Of a stretch of 6,755 nt of DNA, positions 1 to 5,836 are shown one piece after another. Source of the stretch: Bacillota bacterium (GTDB taxonomy: Bacteria > Bacillota > Dethiobacteria > DTU022); assembly GCA_012510305.1 (NCBI GenBank), contig JAAZIE010000361.1:1-6755 (forward strand), in the 5' to 3' direction. Under the pieces are notes generated by a model that saw only the letters and a list, made by a program, of their open reading frames with translations, had not been told where the DNA came from and did no database searches. Within the stretch, counting starts at the first letter, position 1, and every line of letters begins with the position of its first letter. A program made the position numbers and the translations under genes.

Positions 1-877
1 CGGCCAGCTTTAAGTCAGTTTGCATGTTGTGGTAACCGATCCAGAGCAGTTCCAGCCCCGGCCCGGTAAACTGGATCTTGCAGGCGGCGAGAAGGAGTTC
101 GAGCAATATTTTTTCCTTTACCCTGGTCGGTGTGGCCGGGTCGTTCATCACCTTCAGAACTTTATTTCCGTCAAATTTAGCTTTGGCCTTTTTTGTTTTT
201 CCCCCGCTCTTGCCCCGGTTTTCTTTTTGAAGCAGATCGAGCATCTGGACGAAACCGTGCAGGTTGAGGTCGATATAAAATTGGGGCTTCACCCCCGTTA
301 GTGAGCTGACTGCAGAATAAAGTTGTTCACGGTCTTGCCCCCGTTCCAGCAGTTTGGCCACCGGACAGGTGGTATCTCCCAGTTTTACTTCGGTGGAGGG
401 ATCCAGCGCGGTAAGCCGGGCGCAGCGCTCCGGTACCAGGGTGACCGTCATGAGCACCTCCGTGGTGGCTTCTTTCCACCAACGCCCGATTAGAAGAAAA
501 TGGACCTGCTCTTTTTCTTTCTCAGGCAGCGGGTTTGCGGAAGGGCGTTTTACCCCGGGGGGAGTGGTTTCCGGCAGGGCGGCCCCCTCTTCCTCCAACG
601 GCTCCGCGGTGTCGCCGGTGCTCTTTCCTTTCTCCTGCTGAAGCCCTTTTGGGCCCTCTTTCTTATCTTTGGCGCGAGGTGATATACGGCGGCTGTGCAA
701 AAAGATTTCCCCTGTTTTGTTATTTTCCGGGGAGGAACGGCCCTTCATGGACTGTTGGGGAGGTTTTTCGCTGTTTTTGGCGGGGGCAGGGCCATACTGT
801 TGAAAGCTGTGCGCGGCGGTAAAGCAGAATAGCAGGGAAAGCAGGCACAGTACGACTAAAGAACAAAGACGCTGCAT
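1..877 (-). CDS. Divergent LCP-like (LytR-CpsA-Psr fold) secreted protein, 3' end outside window
   Basis: I translated this frame by hand: 292 codons are open from the ATG at 877-875 to the window edge. AGAAGG (886-891) lies 8 bases before the ATG. Residues 1-24 look like a signal peptide or membrane anchor (hydrophobic LVVLCLLSLLFCF, possible cleavage after AAHS). Residues 25-124 are a low-complexity linker rich in Lys, Glu, Pro and Ser. From 125 the order resembles an LCP domain: strand VHFLLIG (125-131), strand EVLMTVTLVPE (140-150), the LTGVKPQFYIDLNLHGFV stretch (193-210) followed by a MLDLL helix, and a C-terminal segment ending near LQ/TDLKLA that resembles the LCP end. Active LCP proteins transfer undecaprenyl-linked glycopolymers to the cell wall using conserved Arg/Asp motifs (RSDT, PRD, later Arg-rich stretch). 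I cannot find these here, so ligase activity is doubtful. GC content is visibly lower than in mrfA. The family call is by pattern only; existence of the gene is much surer than its fold. Confidence 0.72.
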   Translation of the reverse strand, partial: MQRLCSLVVLCLLSLLFCFTAAHSFQQYGPAPAKNSEKPPQQSMKGRSSPENNKTGEIFLHSRRISPRAKDKKEGPKGLQQEKGKSTGDTAEPLEEEGAALPETTPPGVKRPSANPLPEKEKEQVHFLLIGRWWKEATTEVLMTVTLVPERCARLTALDPSTEVKLGDTTCPVAKLLERGQDREQLYSAVSSLTGVKPQFYIDLNLHGFVQMLDLLQKENRGKSGGKTKKAKAKFDGNKVLKVMNDPATPTRVKEKILLELLLAACKIQFTGPGLELLWIGYHNMQTDLKLA

Positions 878-885
878 CAGCCACA

Positions 886-891
886 CCTTCT
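886..891 (-). promoter_or_regulatory. Ribosome binding site of the LCP-like gene
   Basis: The minus strand reads AGAAGG, one mismatch from AGGAGG, 8 bases before the ATG at 877. It supports this start and shows that the gene truly begins here. Confidence 0.6.
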
Positions 892-949
892 TTTTGATTT
901 GCACCGGCTTTAGCTTTCCACGGGACAATAAAAGCATACGGGCAGAAAA

Positions 950-980
950 TTGCAGCAAGATACGTTACATTTGCTATAAT
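950..980 (+). promoter_or_regulatory. Extended -10 sigma-A-type promoter for the DUF362 gene
   Basis: A perfect TATAAT (975-980) is preceded by TG one base upstream (972-973), giving the extended -10 form TGCTATAAT. A weak -35 (TTGCAG, 950-955; only TTG matches consensus) lies 19 bases upstream. Extended -10 promoters tolerate poor -35 elements. Transcription would start near 987, leaving a leader of about 28 bases before the ATG at 1015. It sits in the 137-base gap between two divergent genes. I saw no clear operator repeat. Confidence 0.6.
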
Positions 981-996
981 AAAACAGACAATAACC

Positions 997-1003
997 AGGG
1001 AGG
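997..1003 (+). promoter_or_regulatory. Ribosome binding site of the DUF362 gene
   Basis: AGGGAGG lies 11 bases before the ATG at 1015. The spacing is slightly long but the core GGAGG is complete. It supports the 1015 start over any ATG further inside. Confidence 0.65.
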
Positions 1004-1014
1004 CGGAACCAAAA

Positions 1015-2172
1015 ATGTTCAAGTCGCTGATCAGCATCACGCGCACCCCGCCGCACCCCGGCAGGGAGAATATCGCCGCTGCGGTTCGCCGGGCGGTAAC
1101 CCTGGCCGGGGGGCTGCCGGAAGCAGTCCGGCCCGGAGCGATGGTGCTGCTAAAGCCCAACCTCGTGGAGATCCCCTTCACCCGGGAAAGCGGGGCGGTG
1201 ACACATCCCGAAGTCTGCCGGGCGGTGGCGGAGATGGTTCGGGAACGCGGCGCCCGCCCGGTTATCGCCGACGCCGCCGGGATAGGTTCGGATACCGAAG
1301 CGGTGATCTCCTTCATGGGCTATGACGGGCTGCGCCGCGACGGTTTCACGGTCCTGGACTTGAAAAAAGAAAGATCCTTGTGGGTGGATAATCCTGCTGC
1401 CGCGGTTCTGCCGCGGATAAGGGTCTACGAAGCGGCGCTTTCGGCGGACCTGATCATCAATTTACCGGTGATGAAAACGCACGATCAGACTGAAATAACG
1501 CTGAGCTTGAAAAACTTAAAAGGGCTCCTCGATGACTGCTCCAAAAAGGCGATGCACCGGCAGGATCTTTTTCACGGCATCCCGGAGCTCGCCGCCTTCC
1601 TCAAGCCCTCTTTTACCGTTCTCGACGGGATCTATGCCCAGGAGGGGGTCGGCCCGGTCTACGGTGATCCGGTGGAGATGGACCTCGTTCTGGCCGGCCG
1701 CGACATGGTTGCCCTCGATACCATCGCCGGCCTGATCATGGGCTACCGGCCCGGGGAGGTTCCCACAACGCGGCTGGCTGCCCGGGCGGGTCTAGGCACC
1801 GCCGATCCGGACAAGATCGAGGTTGCCGGCCTGCCCTGGGAGTCCGTGCGGCGCCGCTTCAAGCGCGCTTCTGAATCGGAAATTATAAAAGAGGCCCCTC
1901 CCGCTTCTCTGCGGATCGACGGCGGTACCTGCAGCGGCTGCCGGAACACGGTCATCTCGGTGTTGGTGGAGCTGAAAGCGCGGGGCCGGTGGGATCTTCT
2001 CGAGGACAGGGTTATTGTTACCGGCGGCCCGCCGGGGGGAGATCTGCCTGCAGAAGAGCTCCTGGTCGGCAACTGCGCCCGGCGGCATGATCACAACGAT
2101 AAAAATTTTATCGCCGGCTGCCCCCCGGAGAACAGCTGGATTATCGGTGCTCTGCTGAAACTCGCCCGTTGA
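1015..2172 (+). CDS. DUF362 family protein with C-terminal four-cysteine module
   Basis: This 385-residue protein has the DUF362 (PF04015-type) pattern: VLLKPNLVE (44-52), THPE (63-66), a glycine-rich IADAAGIGSDT stretch (84-94), INLPVMKTH (148-156), SLKNLKG (164-170), VLDGI (202-206), GPVYGDPV (213-220) and the helix around GRDMVALDTIAGLIMGY (228-244). The family is widespread in anaerobes and its biochemical role is mostly unknown. Many relatives carry a ferredoxin-like 4Fe-4S insert. This one instead has Cys306-x2-Cys309 near the start of a C-terminal module, then Cys354 (VGNC) and Cys369 (AGCPP), four cysteines that could hold a metal or Fe-S cluster. No signal peptide or membrane segment is visible, so it is probably cytoplasmic. 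It is monocistronic in this window, with its own promoter, and its stop is 18 bases from the convergent mrfB stop. The family is confident; the function is unknown. Confidence 0.9.
   Translation: MFKSLISITRTPPHPGRENIAAAVRRAVTLAGGLPEAVRPGAMVLLKPNLVEIPFTRESGAVTHPEVCRAVAEMVRERGARPVIADAAGIGSDTEAVISFMGYDGLRRDGFTVLDLKKERSLWVDNPAAAVLPRIRVYEAALSADLIINLPVMKTHDQTEITLSLKNLKGLLDDCSKKAMHRQDLFHGIPELAAFLKPSFTVLDGIYAQEGVGPVYGDPVEMDLVLAGRDMVALDTIAGLIMGYRPGEVPTTRLAARAGLGTADPDKIEVAGLPWESVRRRFKRASESEIIKEAPPASLRIDGGTCSGCRNTVISVLVELKARGRWDLLEDRVIVTGGPPGGDLPAEELLVGNCARRHDHNDKNFIAGCPPENSWIIGALLKLAR
2098..2114. repeat. AT-rich perfect inverted repeat inside the 3' end of the DUF362 gene
   Basis: CGATAAAA and TTTTATCG are perfect complementary 8-base arms around a single A. 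The repeat lies 56 bases before the DUF362 stop and encodes part of DKNFIA, just before Cys369. There is no following T-run on the plus strand, so it is not a classical terminator. It may be chance. Confidence 0.4.
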
Positions 2173-2190
2173 AAACATCAAAAATAACAA

Positions 2191-3438
2191 TCATTTTTTG
2201 GTCGTTTCTTGCCGCTTTATTTTCGCGTTTAAGCGGTTGATCCGGTGCTGCAGCGCCGCCGGATGAGCGGGGCTGCTCGGGGGGATGCCGCGCCGGCCAA
2301 GCGTCTGTGAAAGTGCCCGGTTGCTCCAGTGGAGTGCTGTCAAAAAATCGCGGACTTGGTGCTCGTAGTACTTGGCCAGCTCGACAGAAGCCTCCGGACT
2401 GCCGCTTTTTCTGCGGGCCAGCTTTTGCCACAAGGTGACCGCTTCTGTCCACTCCCCCCGCTTTTTGTGGAGCAGGGCCAGTTGTGACAGCGCCGCCTGC
2501 TCCAGGTTCTTCCCCGCCGCGGCCTGGCGGTAATAGCGCGCCGCTTTTTCGACATCTCCGGCTTTGTGATGCAGCCTGCCCAGGGAGTAGCATTCCGCCG
2601 GGTGCGACGGCTTCTCCGAAGCGGTGACCGAAGCAACCCGGCCGAGCAGCACCGCCATGGAGAGGATATCGAAGACGTTGTGCTCGAACACCTTCAGCAG
2701 CCCGCCGGTGCCGCCGCGGCGAAGATAATCGAAGTAGACGGCGGGAATCTCCTCGCCGGGGATATCTCCGCGGCGCCGGAAGCCGAGCAGCGCCTCCTCC
2801 AGAAAACCGAGCCTGCGCGAGGGGAAGCGCTCTTTCCAGAGGCTGCGCGCACAGACGAGCAGGTCCAGGTGCTCGCGCGGCGCCGTTTGCGGCGCCCGCC
2901 GCAGCGTCTGGCGGGTCTGGATCAGGGGCAGGTCAAAAACTTTGCCGTTGAATGTAACCAGGCCGCGAAAAGGGGCGGCAAAAGAGGCAAAATGGTGCAG
3001 CATGGCCCCTTCTTCGGCGGGATGGCGCAAAAAATACTGCCGCAGGCGAAAAACCCCGCTCTCCCTCCAGCCCAGGCCGATCAAAAAAACCCAGGTGCCC
3101 GTACCCCCGGAAAGCCCGGTGGTTTCAATATCCAAAAATAGATAGCGCCCCGGGTCGATCGGCGGCAGGCTGCGGTCGCGCGCCGGCAGGGAGAGGTCGC
3201 TGCCGCGGCAATCCAGGCTTTCGGCAAGGGTAAAGGCGCCGTGCCGCCGGTCCAGGGGAAAGGTAAGCTCGCGCAGGTAGCAGCGCCCGGCGGCGGTCTG
3301 CTCCAGGCTCTCCTCCCCCGGGAAGAGAAAGGTTTCTTCTATTGGGGCTTTCTTTGGCCGCTCCGCCGCCGGAGGGGCCGGGGCAAGCTCTCCTGAACGG
3401 CGCAGCCTCTCCAGGCGGGAGCGGACTTTACCTTTCAT
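2191..3438 (-). CDS. mrfB: MrfB (YprB) DEDD-type 3'-5' exonuclease with TPR-like tail
   Basis: The 415-residue product is close to the length of B. subtilis YprB/MrfB. The RNase H-like exonuclease core begins with LFLDIETTGLSGG, giving the Asp103/Glu105 pair. It continues with TFNGKVFDLP (Asn164, Asp169), EHLDLL (His190, Asp192) and FEHNVFDILS (His253, Asn254, Asp257), so the acidic DEDD-type metal-binding residues appear intact. From about 281 to 390 three TPR-like helix pairs follow (for example ECYSLGRLHHKAGDVEKAA), probably a protein-binding tail. In B. subtilis MrfB works with the MrfA helicase in repair of mitomycin C adducts. The start is the ATG at 3438-3436: GGAGG (3448-3452) is 9 bases upstream, and the ATG overlaps the end of mrfA by 11 bases, implying translational coupling. 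The frame is open further upstream to 3510, but that part overlaps mrfA and is not needed. No defect is visible. Confidence 0.93.
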   Translation of the reverse strand: MKGKVRSRLERLRRSGELAPAPPAAERPKKAPIEETFLFPGEESLEQTAAGRCYLRELTFPLDRRHGAFTLAESLDCRGSDLSLPARDRSLPPIDPGRYLFLDIETTGLSGGTGTWVFLIGLGWRESGVFRLRQYFLRHPAEEGAMLHHFASFAAPFRGLVTFNGKVFDLPLIQTRQTLRRAPQTAPREHLDLLVCARSLWKERFPSRRLGFLEEALLGFRRRGDIPGEEIPAVYFDYLRRGGTGGLLKVFEHNVFDILSMAVLLGRVASVTASEKPSHPAECYSLGRLHHKAGDVEKAARYYRQAAAGKNLEQAALSQLALLHKKRGEWTEAVTLWQKLARRKSGSPEASVELAKYYEHQVRDFLTALHWSNRALSQTLGRRGIPPSSPAHPAALQHRINRLNAKIKRQETTKK

Positions 3439-5704
3439 CCAAAAGAACCTCCAGCAGCTGCCGCGCATATTTTTTGCCCTCGGCCCCGGCTCCGTCGTCG
3501 GCCCCGACACCGACGCAGGAGGGGCAGCCCTTCTCGCAGCGGCAGCCGTCGATCGCTTCCAGGGCCGCCTGGAAGAGCTCCCGGCAGATCCGGTAGAGCA
3601 GCTCGCTGTAGCCTACCCCGCCGGGAAAGTTGTCGTAGAGGTAGAGGGTCGGCCTTCCGGTAAAGGGCGCTTTCACCTGGCTCACCGCCCGCAGATCCCG
3701 GGGATCGCCCATGATAAAGAGCGCCGCGATTTGCGGAATCAGGTTGGCCAGGCCGGCCAGCCCCGCTTCGACGGCGGCCCGCTCCAGGCCCGCCGGCGCC
3801 TCCGGCGGAAAGGCAACCCAGAAAGCGGTGGTGTGCATCTCCGTTTCGGGCAGGTTAACCGGGCCGGTGCCCAGGTTTTCGTGCGTATGGAAGCGGATTT
3901 TCTTGAACATGGAGACCAGCGCATTGATCCGCACCTCGCCCCAGGCCCGCAGCACCTGCCGCTCCTGGGAGGCAAAGGTGTCGAGAACTTTCAGATCGAC
4001 GGAAAGATTGGCGTCGGTAAAGTAGTTCACCTCGACGCGGCGCACGTAAGCCTTCTTCTCGGCAAAATCGAGTTTTTCCACCTGGTACTGCCGCCCGCCG
4101 TGCATGTAGATGGCCTCTTCATGGACCAGCATGGGCGCGCTGAAGCGGTCCACTTCGCCGATAACCTGCGGTTGCGGCGCGGTGGTGTCCACGATGACCA
4201 CGTTCTCACGGGCGGCGCTGCGCAAAGAGATCTCCTCGGCCGGGTAGGCGTCTTCCATCCAGTGGTAGCGATCCCCCGAGCGGTAAAGGGTGCCCTCATC
4301 GGCGAGGAACTCCAGGATATCGGCCACCTCGGCCTCGCCGAAGCGCTCGTTTACGCTGAAAGGCAGCTCGAAGGCGGCGCAGCGCAGGTGATTGGTCAAA
4401 ATAATCAGGTTGTCGGGATCGATCAGCGCCCGCTCGGGGGTGCGGCCGAAAAAATAGTCAGGATTGTTCACAATATACTGGTTCAGCGGGGCGCTGTTGG
4501 CCACAAGGATGCCCAGGGAGGCCCCGCTGCGCCTCCCCGCGCGCCCGGCCTGCTGCCAGGTGCTGGCGATGGTTCCGGGGTAACCGTTGATGATCGCGGC
4601 CTCCAGCTCCCCGATGTCGATGCCCAGCTCCAGGGCGTTGGTGCTGACCACCATCTTGACGGTGCCTTCGCGCAGTCCCGCTTCGATGGTGCGCCGCTCA
4701 CGGGGCAGGTAGCCCCCGCGGTAACCGCGGATGCCGTCGTCCCGGCCGGGGATGCTTTTTTGCCCCTGCCGCAGGTAGGTCAGCAGCAGCTCCACCGCCA
4801 GGCGGCTGCGGGTAAAGACGATCGTCTGCACTTTCTCCCGGTAAAGCTCGCCGGCCAGGCTCCGCGTCTCCAGAAGCGAGCTGCGCCGGATGCCCAGCTC
4901 CCTATCGACCACGGGGGGATTGTAAAAGATAAAATCCTTACCCGCCCGGGGCGCCCCGCTTTGCTCGATCAGCGTCACCGGCTCCTCGATGAGGGCGCCG
5001 GCCAGCTCCGCCGGGTTGGCGATGGTGGCCGAGCAGAGGATGAAGGTGGGAGAGGCCCCGTAAAAGCGGCAGATCCGCTTCAGCCGCCGGATCACGTTGG
5101 CCACGTGGCTGCCAAAAACGCCGCGGTACTGGTGCATCTCGTCGATGACGATAAATTTCAAGTTCTGAAAAAGGCGCACCCACTTGGTATGGTGCGGCAG
5201 GATCCCCGTGTGCAGCATATCGGGGTTGGTGACCACGATATGGCCGCTTTGCCTGATCGCCTGGCGCAGCCCCGGGGCGGTGTCGCCGTCGTAGGTATGC
5301 GTCTGCAGATCGATCTGCATCCCCTTCACCAGCGCTTTCAGCTCGGCGACCTGGTCCTGCGAAAGCGCCTTCGTCGGGAACAGGTAAAGGGCGCGGCTTT
5401 GCCGATCTTTGAAGAACTCGTTGACCACGGGAAGGTTGTAGCAAAGGGTTTTACCCGAGGCGGTGGGCGTGACCACGGCCGCATTTTCCCCGCGGCCGGC
5501 GGCCCGGATCGCGGCGGCCTGGTGAGAATAAAGTTGCTCGATCCCCCCCCGCCGCAGCACTTCGGGGAGGCGCGGATCGAGCCCTTCGGGGAACTCTTCA
5601 AAAATGCCCTCCCCGGGCGGCAGCTTTTCCCAGCGGGTGACCCGGCGCATGAAGGCGGGATCCTCCCGCCACCGCGCCAGCAGCCCTTCCAAAGCGGACG
5701 TCAA
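3428..5704 (-). CDS. mrfA: MrfA (YprA) DExH-box helicase with C-terminal DUF1998 zinc-type cysteines
   Basis: The 758-residue superfamily 2 helicase has its motifs in order: Q-like YSHQAAAI (59-66), Walker A TPTASGKT (79-86), PTKALSQDQ (110-118), VTNPDMLH (158-165), DEMH (188-191), SAT (225-227), FTRSR (297-301), STNALELGIDIG (354-365) and QQAGRAGR (384-391). The C-terminal DUF1998-like region contains YLYDNFPGGVGYS and four cysteines, Cys721, 723, 727 and 730, a likely zinc site as in YprA-type helicases. In B. subtilis MrfA acts with MrfB on mitomycin C lesions independently of UvrABC. I chose the TTG at 5704-5702: GGGAGG (5715-5720) is 10 bases upstream and no ATG lies near. The gene overlaps mrfB by 11 bases. 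It is probably transcribed separately from mnmG, since a terminator lies between. An eight-G tract at codons 52-54 is the only oddity. Catalytic motifs look complete. Confidence 0.95.
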   Translation of the reverse strand: MTSALEGLLARWREDPAFMRRVTRWEKLPPGEGIFEEFPEGLDPRLPEVLRRGGIEQLYSHQAAAIRAAGRGENAAVVTPTASGKTLCYNLPVVNEFFKDRQSRALYLFPTKALSQDQVAELKALVKGMQIDLQTHTYDGDTAPGLRQAIRQSGHIVVTNPDMLHTGILPHHTKWVRLFQNLKFIVIDEMHQYRGVFGSHVANVIRRLKRICRFYGASPTFILCSATIANPAELAGALIEEPVTLIEQSGAPRAGKDFIFYNPPVVDRELGIRRSSLLETRSLAGELYREKVQTIVFTRSRLAVELLLTYLRQGQKSIPGRDDGIRGYRGGYLPRERRTIEAGLREGTVKMVVSTNALELGIDIGELEAAIINGYPGTIASTWQQAGRAGRRSGASLGILVANSAPLNQYIVNNPDYFFGRTPERALIDPDNLIILTNHLRCAAFELPFSVNERFGEAEVADILEFLADEGTLYRSGDRYHWMEDAYPAEEISLRSAARENVVIVDTTAPQPQVIGEVDRFSAPMLVHEEAIYMHGGRQYQVEKLDFAEKKAYVRRVEVNYFTDANLSVDLKVLDTFASQERQVLRAWGEVRINALVSMFKKIRFHTHENLGTGPVNLPETEMHTTAFWVAFPPEAPAGLERAAVEAGLAGLANLIPQIAALFIMGDPRDLRAVSQVKAPFTGRPTLYLYDNFPGGVGYSELLYRICRELFQAALEAIDGCRCEKGCPSCVGVGADDGAGAEGKKYARQLLEVLLDER
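3448..3452 (-). promoter_or_regulatory. Ribosome binding site deciding the mrfB start
   Basis: The minus strand has GGAGG inside the last codons of mrfA, 9 bases before the ATG at 3438. It fixes the mrfB start inside the mrfA gene and excludes the longer upstream reading. Confidence 0.7.
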
Positions 5705-5714
5705 TATTTTTGAA

Positions 5715-5720
5715 CCTCCC
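5715..5720 (-). promoter_or_regulatory. Ribosome binding site of mrfA, supporting a TTG start
   Basis: GGGAGG on the minus strand is 10 bases before the TTG at 5704. Its first Gs belong to a CCGCGG copy (5719-5724) that is repeated at 5748-5753, so the site may be partly paired in the mRNA. Confidence 0.65.
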
Positions 5721-5755
5721 GCGGTTTCGTTAGTTACTATTTCGCTGCCGCGGCT

Positions 5756-5777
5756 AAAAACCCTACCGCCGGCAGGG
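5756..5777 (-). terminator. Rho-independent terminator downstream of mnmG
   Basis: Read on the minus strand, CCCTGCC and GGTAGGG form a 7-base stem (one G-U pair) around a GGC loop, followed at once by TTTTT. This is a compact intrinsic terminator 60 bases past the mnmG stop. It should separate mnmG from mrfAB, unless a promoter upstream of it makes it an attenuator for mrfAB. Confidence 0.7.
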
Positions 5778-5789
5778 CTGCCCGGGCAG
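5778..5789. repeat. Perfect 12-base palindrome next to the terminator
   Basis: CTGCCCGGGCAG is a perfect palindrome touching the terminator stem. Its GGGCAG half can also pair with the CTGCC inside the terminator's first arm, so the two could form competing structures. It may also be a chance product of GC-rich DNA. Confidence 0.5.
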
Positions 5790-5836
5790 GATAAATCATA
5801 CAGCTCCGGGCTGTTTGACGGGCCGGCGGGTCTGCG

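Noticed and set aside
928..958. Minus-strand promoter for the LCP-like gene (TTGCTG then TTTTAT)
   Set aside because: The -35 is plausible but the spacer is 19 bases to a poor -10, or 14 to TATGCT. Neither is convincing.
720..1316. A 198-codon minus-strand open frame across the divergent promoter region
   Set aside because: It overlaps the start of the LCP-like gene, the promoter and the start of the DUF362 gene, which are all better supported.
2021..2035. Inverted repeat CCGGCGG-C-CCGCCGG inside the DUF362 gene
   Set aside because: It arises from a Gly-Gly-Pro-Pro coding stretch in GC-rich DNA and is not followed by a T-run.
2566..3141. Plus-strand open frame opposite mrfB
   Set aside because: It lies wholly within mrfB, which has clear exonuclease motifs, and its own translation is unrecognisable.
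3439..3510. Longer N-terminus for mrfB, from 3510
   Set aside because: It would extend into mrfA, has no ribosome site that I can see, and GGAGG at 3448-3452 fits the ATG at 3438.
3731..5713. A 660-codon open frame on the plus strand across mrfA
   Set aside because: It is the antisense frame of a strong helicase gene. Its translation is rich in Gly, His, Asp and Arg without family motifs, as expected of GC-rich opposite-strand frames.
5795..5800. TATGAT as a -10 for mrfA upstream of the terminator
   Set aside because: No acceptable -35 lies 15-19 bases upstream, so I did not call a promoter that would turn the terminator into an attenuator.
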